Origin: Bremia lactucae
Lineage: Eukaryota; Oomycota; Peronosporomycetes; Peronosporales; Peronosporaceae
Assembly: GCF_004359215.1 (NCBI RefSeq)
Contig: NC_090610.1
Location: forward strand, 7,258,622 to 7,272,969
Length of the DNA: 14,348 nt
Reading direction: 5' to 3'
In this document: positions 8,641 through 14,348 of the stretch, in pieces
How positions within the stretch are numbered: the stretch's first letter is position 1
Layout: each line of letters opens with the position of its first letter
Notes under the pieces: model-generated
What the model saw: only the letters and a program-made list of their open reading frames with translations
What the model was told of the DNA's origin: nothing
Database searches by the model: none
Program-made: the position numbers and the translations under genes

Positions 8641-8852
8641 GGACTCTTAATCAAGGAATAAAATAGATCCGTACGATCTTTAAGGATCGATGACCCATTC
8701 CGTGCACTAAGTGCAGCTTTTATGTCATCCAGGACAGCTTCGTCTAGAAGTGACGATGAGTTTAACTCAATTGTTGGTCGAATGACCACCATCTCAGATA
8801 AGTCGCCAGCCTTTAAGGCTCGGCCGCACTCATCAATAGACAATTTCGTCTA

Positions 8853-9044
8853 CCACCTCGGCCAACCATACTTGGTGGACTTAGACGTGCCACTTCACGT
8901 ATCTCAGGGATATTGCACCCTTGAGGTCCTTGTGAACCGCCAATAGTGTTACTACTGCCACTCAGTATGATGCCACCTCGGCCAACCACACTCGGTGGAC
9001 TTAGACGTGTCACTCCACGTATTTCAGGATTATTACACCCTTGA
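8853..9044. repeat. Two 72-bp direct repeats, 120 bp apart, in the protease-RT linker
   Basis: Segments 8853-8924 and 8973-9044 are near-identical. On the minus strand they read G-C-N-[IN]-P-E-I-R-x-V-x-R-L-S-P-P-S-x-V-G-R-G-G twice. The 120-bp offset is 40 codons, so it keeps frame. The linker is otherwise low in recognisable motifs. Confidence 0.9.
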
Positions 9045-9300
9045 TGACTCGGCCTTAGGCCTACAATGCTTTCAGTATTCAGTAAACCGTTATTAAAACG
9101 AGTGTCACTCGTACGTGCCGTTCCACTTCCTTCTTCTGAGTCGGGCTTAGAATTAATGTTTTTAACATTGGACTCAAACATTCCAATGTCTAAAACACTG
9201 ACATATTCAGTCAATTATCCGCGCCAGTAGCGCTTTATTGTCTAGCAAAGGTGGGTTCATGACTCTCCAAAACTTTGCGAGGAACATTGCGCGTGGCGCC

Positions 9301-9681
9301 TTAGGTCTTTGACCTCCAATCGATCCATGGCTCATGGCATTCAAGCCAGGCCATTCCAAGGATGAGATCATATCTTGAATCCAAATCAAGGACGAGACAG
9401 CGTTCCATACTGTCAAAGTCCAGAAACCTTATACCTAAGTTTAATGGAACTATGGGAACAGTGACACGAATCCCAGTCGCTAAGCGAACAGTGATTGTAT
9501 CAACTTCATACGCTATATGGGCCTCAACGTATTGTTGACTTCCTTTAAAGGAAATACGTCGAGCATAATTGCAAGACGCTCCTGAGTCAAGTACAACTGA
9601 CCACGGCTGATCAAAGCCCTTCACAGTCGCTTGAGCGACTAACAAGCCAGACCTGTACTCACGCCCCGTGCCATTGCGCAC
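9301..9681 (-). pseudogene. Retroviral-type aspartic protease of element A
   Basis: An open minus-strand frame of about 126 codons covers the protease that would cut the Gag-Pol polyprotein. The catalytic triad reads W-S-V-V-L-D-S-G-A-S-C-N-Y (D-S-G codons 9580-9588). Later come D-T-I-T-V-R-L-A-T-G, then Y-D-L-I-L-G-M-A-W-L (the conserved I/L-L-G flap-end motif) and H-E-P-W-I-D-W. This is the best preserved part of pol. It belonged to a longer Gag-Pol frame, so it is classed as pseudogene despite the open frame. Confidence 0.85.
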
Positions 9682-9689
9682 AAAGCTAA

Positions 9690-10573
9690 TTGGGGCTAAT
9701 TCCTGATTACTTCCCCTCCTAGAGATTCAACAGAGCCTAGGTCTTCCCCAGTAGAGCGCCCCGCACCTACTGGGTATCGACGTTTTCTCGCACCGTACCA
9801 GATTTCTGGCATAGGTCGGAGTTGGAGCTCTTTCGAGCTTTTTACGCGAATTTCGCAGGGGGCAGGCCGGACGTAACTGTTTCGTGCTTCCACACATATA
9901 ACATCTACGGATGTTCTTATGCTGTTCCACAGCTTGAAAAGCCTCTTCTCCTTCATAAGCGAGGCTTAGATCTATGGGTTCCGGTCTATTAGCCCATAAA
10001 GATTGTTACGACAATTGCTTCTTGCACCGGGTCTTGATGTATACATGCAATGAGGGTTCTCAACTCCTGGACAAAGTCCCCTAGGGTTCGTTTACCCTGT
10101 CGAGTCGCCAGGAGCCGTGCTCGCATGCGAAAGCCTGCTCAGGAGGTGCAAACATGCTAGTCATCTGCTGTTTTAGCGAATGCCATTAGGAAAAAGCGTC
10201 GTTTATGGACGTACTGCACGATAGTGCCCCACTCCATAGCTTTACCTCCGAGTTTGGAAATGGTCATAGCCATTCAAAAAGGTAGATTTTCTCCCTCTTT
10301 TCCCTCAAATGTCTTCACATTTACAGCTAGAGGGCTTGCCCTCGGCTCTGAGTCAGGTACAGAGATGTACCGGGTTGGCATAGATGCCGCTAAGTACACC
10401 TGTACCTGACCGATCAGAGAGGATCATATCGCATGAAGACTTCATGCCTTGCATGCAGGACCTCTGGTCCCTGGGATATAATGAACTCTACAGGTTCAAG
10501 CCCAAAATAATAAAGTTTTGAGCTTGTCATAAGCGGCGCGTTGCGCTTCTGACAGTTCTGGAACATCTTCCAT
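9690..10573 (-). pseudogene. gag of element A, frameshifted and internally deleted
   Basis: The minus-strand ATG at 10571-10573 opens M-E-D-V-P-E-L-S-E-A-Q-R-A-A-Y-D, which stops after 25 codons. In other frames lie [16 protein letters not shown] near 10320-10370, M-A-M-T-I-S-K-L-G-G-K-A-M-E-W, R-A-R-L-L-A-T-R-Q-G-K-R-T-L near 10080-10140 and Q-E-A-I-V-V-T-I-F near 10010, a Retrotrans_gag capsid. Spacing between these is shorter than in the family, so part of the capsid is deleted. The zinc knuckle at 9862-9903 reads C-x2-C-x4-Q-x4-C: the metal-binding His has become Gln. Confidence 0.75.
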
Positions 10574-10617
10574 TTCAGTGAAGGCTAAGTCTTAAAAAGA
10601 CTCAGGCGTAGATTAAC

Positions 10618-10633
10618 TACGAGTGCTACCAGG
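10618..10633 (-). promoter_or_regulatory. Primer-binding site of element A
   Basis: Directly inside the right LTR the minus strand reads CCTGGTAGCACTCGTAG. TGGTAGCA is complementary to a tRNA ending UGCUACCA, as eukaryotic initiator tRNA-Met does, a common primer for minus-strand DNA synthesis. The same first 12 bases follow LTR B at 13979. Confidence 0.7.
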
Positions 10634-11019
10634 TGTAGCGGAGCTACCTCGCTCCTGAAGTCAGAGGAAGACTTTCAGACTCAGAGAGTCGCTTAGTTCT
10701 ATTGAACTAATGGGTTTAACAAATCAGGGAGTCGTACAAGCTATTAAAACTTAAGGAATCATAGTTCAAGGGATTCAGGTTAAGGGGTTCGTAGAACCAA
10801 GTGGCAACAAGTGCCCAAGAGGATATGCCTTAGAAAGGCTTCTATTACTTACAGATCAATGCGCAGGCCTTAGGAAGGCACTTAACGCTTTAAGATCAAA
10901 AGAGGAATTGCACTTTAATTTATTATTGAATCTTAAACCTTACCCTAGCTAATTTAATAAAAATTTAGGCCGCCAGATTTATATCTGGCGGTGACCACTT
11001 TTGTACCCATAATAAAAGG
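10634..11019 (-). mobile_element. Family-A 5' LTR, truncated at its U3 end
   Basis: It aligns along its length with 4061-4400 and, inverted, with 11130-11505. The inner end is intact (plus-strand TGTAGCGGAGCTACC at 10634). It runs to ACCCATAATAAAAGG at 11019, where the rest of U3 (about 110 bp) is replaced by an inverted LTR A. Confidence 0.85.
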
Positions 11020-11505
11020 TGTAATGGGGCACACATCGGTCGGAGAACCGTTGTTGTGATACATTTCTTTATGTGTAAAATACCCTTTTATCCTATTTTA
11101 TAATAGTTAATTACTTAAATCCTATTTATTATGGGTAGCAAAATGTGGTCGCCGCCAGATATAAATCTGGCGGCCGATATCTATTTTAATTTAGCTAGGG
11201 TAAAGTCTTAGATTAAATAATTAAATAAAGTGCAGTTATCATTTTGATCTTAAAGCGTTAAGTGCCTTCCTAAGGCTTGCACATTGATCTGCAAGTAATA
11301 GAAGCCTTTCTAAGGTATATCCTCTTGGGCACTAGTTGCCACTTGGTTCTACAAACCCCTGACTCCCTTGTACTATGATGCCTTAAGCTTTAATAGCTTG
11401 TACGACTCCCCGAGTTGTCAAACCTTTTAGTTCTATATAGAACTAAGAGACTCTTTGAGTCTATAAGTATTCCTCTGACAAAAGGAGCGAGGTAGCTCCG
11501 CTACA
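11020..11505 (+). mobile_element. Family-A LTR, complete, opposite orientation
   Basis: It runs 486 bp from TGTAATGGGG (11020) to GCTCCGCTACA (11505), with TGTA...TACA ends. It is the reverse complement of the 3' LTR at 4061-4528 with moderate divergence. No primer-binding site follows and no polypurine tract like that of element A precedes, so it is a solo LTR or a rearranged end. Flanking pentamers AAAGG and TATAA do not match, so no target duplication is visible. Confidence 0.85.
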
Positions 11506-11537
11506 TATAAATTATAAGCAAAAAGTAACTAGCATAG

Positions 11538-12012
11538 TGTTGGCGGGTGCTTCTAAAGCGGCCTCGCACTACAAAACACACATTTTGAAGCACAGCGAGG
11601 AAGCGGTTTGACCGTCTTATCTCACCTGCAGTGAGGTAGTCACCCAACGAACTTGTACCTTAGAACAAGTGTCGTCACGGACGCGGTTACCCGTCTTCTC
11701 GTGCGCACTTGTTATCTAGAACGTAGTATTAAGACTGATTTATATTTAATAGAACTAATGTAATACAACTTTTTTTAACCATTAGATACCATCTCTGTGG
11801 ATGTGCATCTCTACATGGCGAGGGTATTGATCTGATAACCTCAGCTCGCGGATGACGCTAGACGTCATCCCTTTCAATGTGAATGCACCTATGTGCATCC
11901 CATTTACAAGCGTTCACTGTGAACCTCAACCGAGTGACAGGTCACTTTTATCACATGGAGTAATTGACCTATATATAATGGGTGTGTAACATAAGGCGGC
12001 TAGCCCGTTACA
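11538..12012 (-). mobile_element. Type-C gypsy 3' LTR
   Basis: On the minus strand it begins TGTAACGGGCTAGCC at 12012 directly after a polypurine tract. The far end is probably TGTTGGCGGG at 11538 (plus strand), giving about 475 bp, but no second copy is in the window to confirm this. It holds several short hairpins: GGATGACG/CGTCATCC (11850-11870), GTTCAC-T-GTGAAC (11912-11924), AGTGAC-AG-GTCACT and ATGCAC-CTAT-GTGCAT. Confidence 0.55.
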
Positions 12013-12025
12013 CCGCCCCCTCTTT
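12013..12025 (-). promoter_or_regulatory. Polypurine tract of type-C element
   Basis: The minus strand reads AAAGAGGGGGCGG immediately before TGTAACGGGC. It plays the same role as 4529-4540 and shows that this LTR is a minus-oriented 3' LTR. Confidence 0.75.
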
Positions 12026-12170
12026 AAGAACGATGTTACACTTTGAAAACATCGTCAAATGGCGGAACGAGGACATGAGCTGCCTATAACGCGCCGCTGC
12101 AGTCCTCTCAACCACTCCTTTAGCGATCAGTGAGTGCACCTATTTTGGGTGACATCACACTGCGCTTGTC

Positions 12171-12797
12171 ATGCCACCAAAAAGGGGCAAAGCTGATGAG
12201 TCGTCTGCGACGACACCCAAACAACCTAACACGAAGCGCACGCGCCACGAACATTCACCGCCGTCGCCTAGTGCCACATTGACAACGCCGACAGCTACTG
12301 CTGCTGTCGCGCTGTTTACTATACCTAATTCTATCCCACTTACACAGTGAGGATGTAGATCCGTCACTCATTGTTGACTACAAAGAGTTGACACCGCTGC
12401 CGTCACCTCAGAGTAGTGATGAGTTTAGCGAGCTAATGGGGAAGGGTGATGCGCATCCGAATTCACCCAACAAGAAGATGCCTAGCGAATCTCCCTAACG
12501 TCAACAAGGCAACTGTTTCGTCGTGTGCTCCAGCTAGCGCAACGACCGTACATGAAAGCACTGTCCATTAAGGTGCAGTTGCTTCTCAGTTGGGTAAATT
12601 CCAACATCTGTCGTTCAGACTATCATCACAACGGACGGTCTGACGCAGAAAAGCCTGATCTCAAAGCTTTACCGACGGCACGTGATTGTGTTCAGTCGGT
12701 GTTGCAATTGAGCCGTATTGAACGCGGCTATATTACCGGTGGCGTGACCACCTATGCCACCTCCATTTTAATGGCACCGCGGAACGAAAAGATATAA
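12171..12797 (+). pseudogene. Broken plus-strand ORF beside LTR C, unknown protein
   Basis: I do not recognise a known family. An ATG at 12171 opens M-P-P-K-R-G-K-A-D-E-S-S-A-T-T-P, Ser/Thr/Pro-rich with basic clusters, ending at TGA 12348-12350. The +1 frame resumes D-P-S-L-I-V-D-Y-K-E-L-T-P-L-P-S-P to TAA near 12499. A third stretch (about 12525-12797) ends R-I-E-R-G-Y-I-T-G-G-V-T. D-P-S-L-x-V-D-Y-K and G-Y-x-T-G-G-V-T recur in the ORF at 13018-13551, so the two are paralogues and this one carries at least two frameshifts. It starts about 160 bp from the polypurine tract and is antisense to the type-C element. Confidence 0.55.
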
Positions 12798-12799
12798 CG

Positions 12800-12939
12800 G
12801 CCTATATCTACCAATGGATACGCTTTCCGAATATAACTACGTAACGTACTATTCTCTAAATATTTTATCTACCTTTTGAATAATATACTAATTAACGACT
12901 TTCAAGTGTTAATTTCATGTAACGATACACCCCGTTACA
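12800..12939 (-). mobile_element. Inverted, diverged fragment of LTR B
   Basis: From 12939 leftward on the minus strand the first 32 bases (TGTAACGGGGTGTATCGTTA...) equal the start of LTR B at 13527. After that, similarity is patchy, with CAAAAGGTAGATA conserved. The left boundary is vague. The plus side continues CACCCATCTT, so the minus strand has AAGATGGGTGA just before the LTR, a weak polypurine tract. Confidence 0.7.
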
Positions 12940-13017
12940 TCACCCATCTTAAACGACAATCACTCTGACTGTCACTGAATAGAGTGGTCACCATACGACC
13001 AGTGTAAACGATGTTGA

Positions 13018-13551
13018 TTGGTCAGAACCATCATCCGTAATTCTATCTCACGGTTAACGGGTCCCACGCGGTCAGCGAATAGTGCGGATCCTTCGGCTGC
13101 GGTACATGCAGCCGCGGGCGACGCAAAATTGTCTCTTGCGGCAGACATATCGTCTGCCGTAGTATCATCGATTCCCGCAACACTAAATGTTGCGGGTGCA
13201 CGTGGTGAATCACCACGTGAGTGTGACCCCTCTTTGGCGGTCGACTATAAATGCGAGTCAGACGAGATGGCCAACTTAGGGAGAGTGGAACAATCGCCTG
13301 AACGTCGTCAGGCGACTGACTATGAGTCTTCAAATGAGAGGGCTCAATCGGATAGCCGTGCTAATAGCATTCGCTACAGCATGTTTGGTTTCGATGATGA
13401 GGATGATTTCCCATCGCCAGCACCGTCTCTCGTGCCGTCACCCGCACTTATCCCTGTGCGTGGTGATGACGATGGCGTAATCCAACGTAATACTAGTCGT
13501 ATGAAACATGGCTATGTGACGGGTGGTGTAACGGGGTGTATCGTTACATGA
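13018..13551 (+). CDS. Plus-strand ORF between facing LTR-B copies, unknown protein
   Basis: A 177-codon open frame follows a TGA at 13015-13017. It has no ATG until 13267, so the N-terminus may be truncated or start elsewhere. The product is Ser/Ala-rich (A-A-G-D-A-K-L-S-L-A-A-D), then E-C-D-P-S-L-A-V-D-Y-K, an acidic M-F-G-F-D-D-E-D-D-F, a P-S-P-A-P-S proline stretch and C-terminal H-G-Y-V-T-G-G-V-T-G-C-I-V-T. The last eight codons lie inside LTR B (from 13527), which supplies the TGA. It is a paralogue of 12171-12797. The DNA is full of perfect hairpins (13094-13114, 13139-13159, 13174-13196, 13199-13219, 13294-13315). It could be a third gene of a minus-oriented element or a gene interrupted by element B. 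Confidence 0.5.
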   Translation: MVRTIIRNSISRLTGPTRSANSADPSAAVHAAAGDAKLSLAADISSAVVSSIPATLNVAGARGESPRECDPSLAVDYKCESDEMANLGRVEQSPERRQATDYESSNERAQSDSRANSIRYSMFGFDDEDDFPSPAPSLVPSPALIPVRGDDDGVIQRNTSRMKHGYVTGGVTGCIVT

Positions 13552-13978
13552 AATTAACAATAAAAGATTGTTGATTAATATTATCCAAAAGGTAGATAAT
13601 ATTTGGAGGAAATTACTTTAAATAGTAATTTCCTGAATTCTTATCCATAAAAAGGTATAGACCATTATGTCTATTTATTCCGCAAACTAATCAGCTGTAG
13701 AAGTAATCAAAGAGAGTTACGAGATAAGATAGAGATAAGAATTCATTTACATGTTTAGTATTAGTTTATAGTTAAGACAACATTTACAAAGATAGATTAA
13801 CAAGACACTTAACTATATTAATACAGTTTTCATTTTACACTCTTAAGCTAACTTGCCTTAAGAGAAGTCTTCCTCTATACGTACAGTGTACGTCACCTAA
13901 CGAGAGGCACCACTCACATCTGAAGCAGTGTGAAGTGGACTTGTACTGAAACAGTACAAGTCGCAGTGCCCCGTTACA
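13527..13978 (+). mobile_element. Family-B gypsy 5' LTR, complete
   Basis: This is a 452-bp LTR running from TGTAACGGGG to CCCCGTTACA, a perfect 10-bp terminal inverted repeat. Its end matches 4027-4060 and its start matches 12939 leftward (inverted). A primer-binding site and gag follow directly, so it is the 5' LTR of a plus-strand element leaving the window. Its inside is hairpin-rich (13552-13576, 13577-13603, 13607-13634, 13657-13674, 13840-13864, 13879-13893, 13938-13962). Confidence 0.88.
13938..13962. repeat. Hairpin near the LTR-B end: GACTTGTACTG / CAGTACAAGTC, AAA loop
   Basis: A perfect 11-bp stem with a three-base loop, 16 bases before the LTR end. Its 3' half is the first sequence after the assembly gap at 4027, with one mismatch. 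Confidence 0.95.
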
Positions 13979-13990
13979 CCTGGTAGCACT
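13979..13990 (+). promoter_or_regulatory. Primer-binding site of element B
   Basis: CCTGGTAGCACT follows the LTR directly and is identical to the site in element A. TGGTAGCA fits a tRNA ending UGCUACCA (initiator tRNA-Met type). Confidence 0.7.
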
Positions 13991-14028
13991 TTGTAGTCCG
14001 TCCAAGGACCACATTTCCCACATTTAAC

Positions 14029-14348
14029 ATGGACATGTTAGATGGTAGTGGGAATACGCATCACGTTTCCCCTGAAAGCTACTCCTTTCTAAGTGATATA
14101 GAAAGGAGTGCGGTTGAACGAATGAGTTCATCCGTAGGAAACGATGCAATCCTGGCATTACTGTCCAACTTAGACAGAGATGCCCTCCATTCAACCGTCG
14201 CCAAGTTCATACAACATGAACTTGACGAGATGAAGGAAAAAGTAGCCTTGCTGAATCAGCAAGGCTCTCAACAGGCGGAACTGTTGAGATTACAACAGGT
14301 ACAGACCCCTGTACCTGGGATGACGCAAACGCGTCGTCCCGAAACTCT
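14029..14348 (+). CDS. gag of element B, N-terminal part (runs off the window)
   Basis: The frame is open from ATG 14029 to the window end (106 codons) without a stop, 50 bp after the LTR, where a gypsy gag begins. It starts M-D-M-L-D-G-S-G-N-T-H-H. Residues about 60-95 (F-I-Q-H-E-L-D-E-M-K-E-K-V-A-L-L, then Q-Q-A-E-L-L-R-L-Q-Q) look like a coiled coil, as in Gag N-termini. The capsid core and zinc knuckle would lie beyond the window. An in-frame ATG at 14035 is an alternative start. The DNA contains a chain of perfect hairpins, including one holding the start codon (14025-14040). Identity as gag rests on position and general character, not on a recognised capsid motif. Confidence 0.75.
   Translation, partial: MDMLDGSGNTHHVSPESYSFLSDIERSAVERMSSSVGNDAILALLSNLDRDALHSTVAKFIQHELDEMKEKVALLNQQGSQQAELLRLQQVQTPVPGMTQTRRPET
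14202..14340. repeat. Five near-contiguous hairpins inside gag of element B
   Basis: CAAGTTCAT/ATGAACTTG (14202-14224, loop 5); AGCCTTGCTGA/TCAGCAAGGCT (14244-14266, loop 1); TCTCAACAG/CTGTTGAGA (14266-14289, loop 6); CAGGTACAG/CTGTACCTG (14296-14317, loop 4); GGGATGACGC/GCGTCGTCCC (14317-14340, loop 4, one G-T pair). Together they cover more than 110 of 139 bases. Confidence 0.95.

Larger units (their letters stand above)
4061..11019 (-). mobile_element. Family-A Ty3/gypsy chromovirus, degenerate, nearly full length
   Basis: Matching LTRs in direct repeat (4061-4528 and 10634-11019) bracket an internal region with the Ty3/gypsy gene order on the minus strand: gag, aspartic protease, reverse transcriptase, RNase H, integrase and a C-terminal chromodomain. 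A primer-binding site lies inside the right LTR and a polypurine tract inside the left. Frameshifts and stops run throughout, so it is not autonomous. A plus-strand ORF lies between pol and the polypurine tract. Confidence 0.88.
10634..11505. repeat. Long LTR-LTR palindrome (about 375-bp arms)
   Basis: The arms 10634-11011 and about 11128-11505 are inverted copies of each other, separated by about 116 bp (the U3 tip of the plus-oriented LTR). Several stretches of more than 15 bases are identical, for example around AAGGCACTTAACGCTTTAAG. Confidence 0.85.

Noticed and set aside
10224..10409. 61-codon plus-strand frame
   Set aside because: It lies opposite the capsid part of gag of element A, which has clear motifs on the minus strand.
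11506..11537. Short gap between LTR A and LTR C as a possible target duplication
   Set aside because: No matching flanks were found around 11020-11505 or 11538-12012.
12155..12367. 70-codon minus-strand frame
   Set aside because: It is the shadow of the Ser/Thr/Pro-rich plus-strand ORF starting at 12171, which has a paralogue supporting the plus reading.
13043..13333. 96-codon minus-strand frame
   Set aside because: It is opposite the 13018-13551 ORF; the plus frame is longer and shares motifs with 12171-12797.
13835..14023. 62-codon minus-strand frame across the LTR-B end
   Set aside because: It spans LTR, primer-binding site and leader; no motif, and the region is explained by LTR structure.
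1..14348. Host genes, tRNA, rRNA or an effector gene with a secretion signal
   Set aside because: No frame shows a convincing signal peptide or RxLR/Crinkler-type motif, and no tRNA-like cloverleaf or rRNA segment was recognised.

Overview
The window looks like a repeat-rich, gene-poor stretch of an oomycete genome, probably Phytophthora or a downy-mildew relative. That assignment is an inference from the style of the Ty1/copia Gag and Ty3/gypsy chromovirus Pol proteins; no host gene, rRNA or tRNA was found. Almost all of it is retrotransposon sequence in several age layers.

Layout. (1) 1-3926, minus strand: four degenerate tandem copies of a copia Gag/zinc-knuckle/protease-start segment. 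Two copies are preceded by a leader or LTR-like block carrying a 20-22 bp minisatellite. Diagnostic indels show the copies alternate, so the array looks like a duplicated dimer. (2) 3927-4026: a 100-N gap. (3) 4027-4060: the last 34 bases of a gypsy LTR (family B) that cut into the 3' LTR of another element. (4) 4061-11019: a decayed but nearly full gypsy chromovirus (family A) on the minus strand. In element order it has a 5' LTR remnant, primer-binding site, gag, protease, reverse transcriptase, RNase H, integrase, chromodomain, an antisense plus-strand ORF, a polypurine tract and the 3' LTR. (5) 11020-11505: a second family-A LTR in the opposite orientation, making a long palindrome with the 5' LTR. 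(6) 11538-12012: a third LTR type (C, minus) with a strong polypurine tract, followed by a broken plus-strand ORF. (7) About 12800-12939: an inverted fragment of LTR B, then a plus-strand ORF paralogous to the previous one. (8) 13527-14348: the start of a well-preserved gypsy element B on the plus strand, with a complete 452-bp LTR, primer-binding site and an open gag that runs off the window.

Two patterns go beyond ordinary retrotransposon debris. First, hydrophilic plus-strand ORFs repeatedly lie next to minus-oriented 3' LTRs, antisense to the element, as a third-gene arrangement. Second, element B (LTR, leader, gag and the ORF before it) is paved with perfect short hairpins. At two equivalent LTR positions the diverged inverted copy keeps a hairpin while changing the sequence of its arms. 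Weaker hairpins also occur through element A. Both patterns need computation to confirm.
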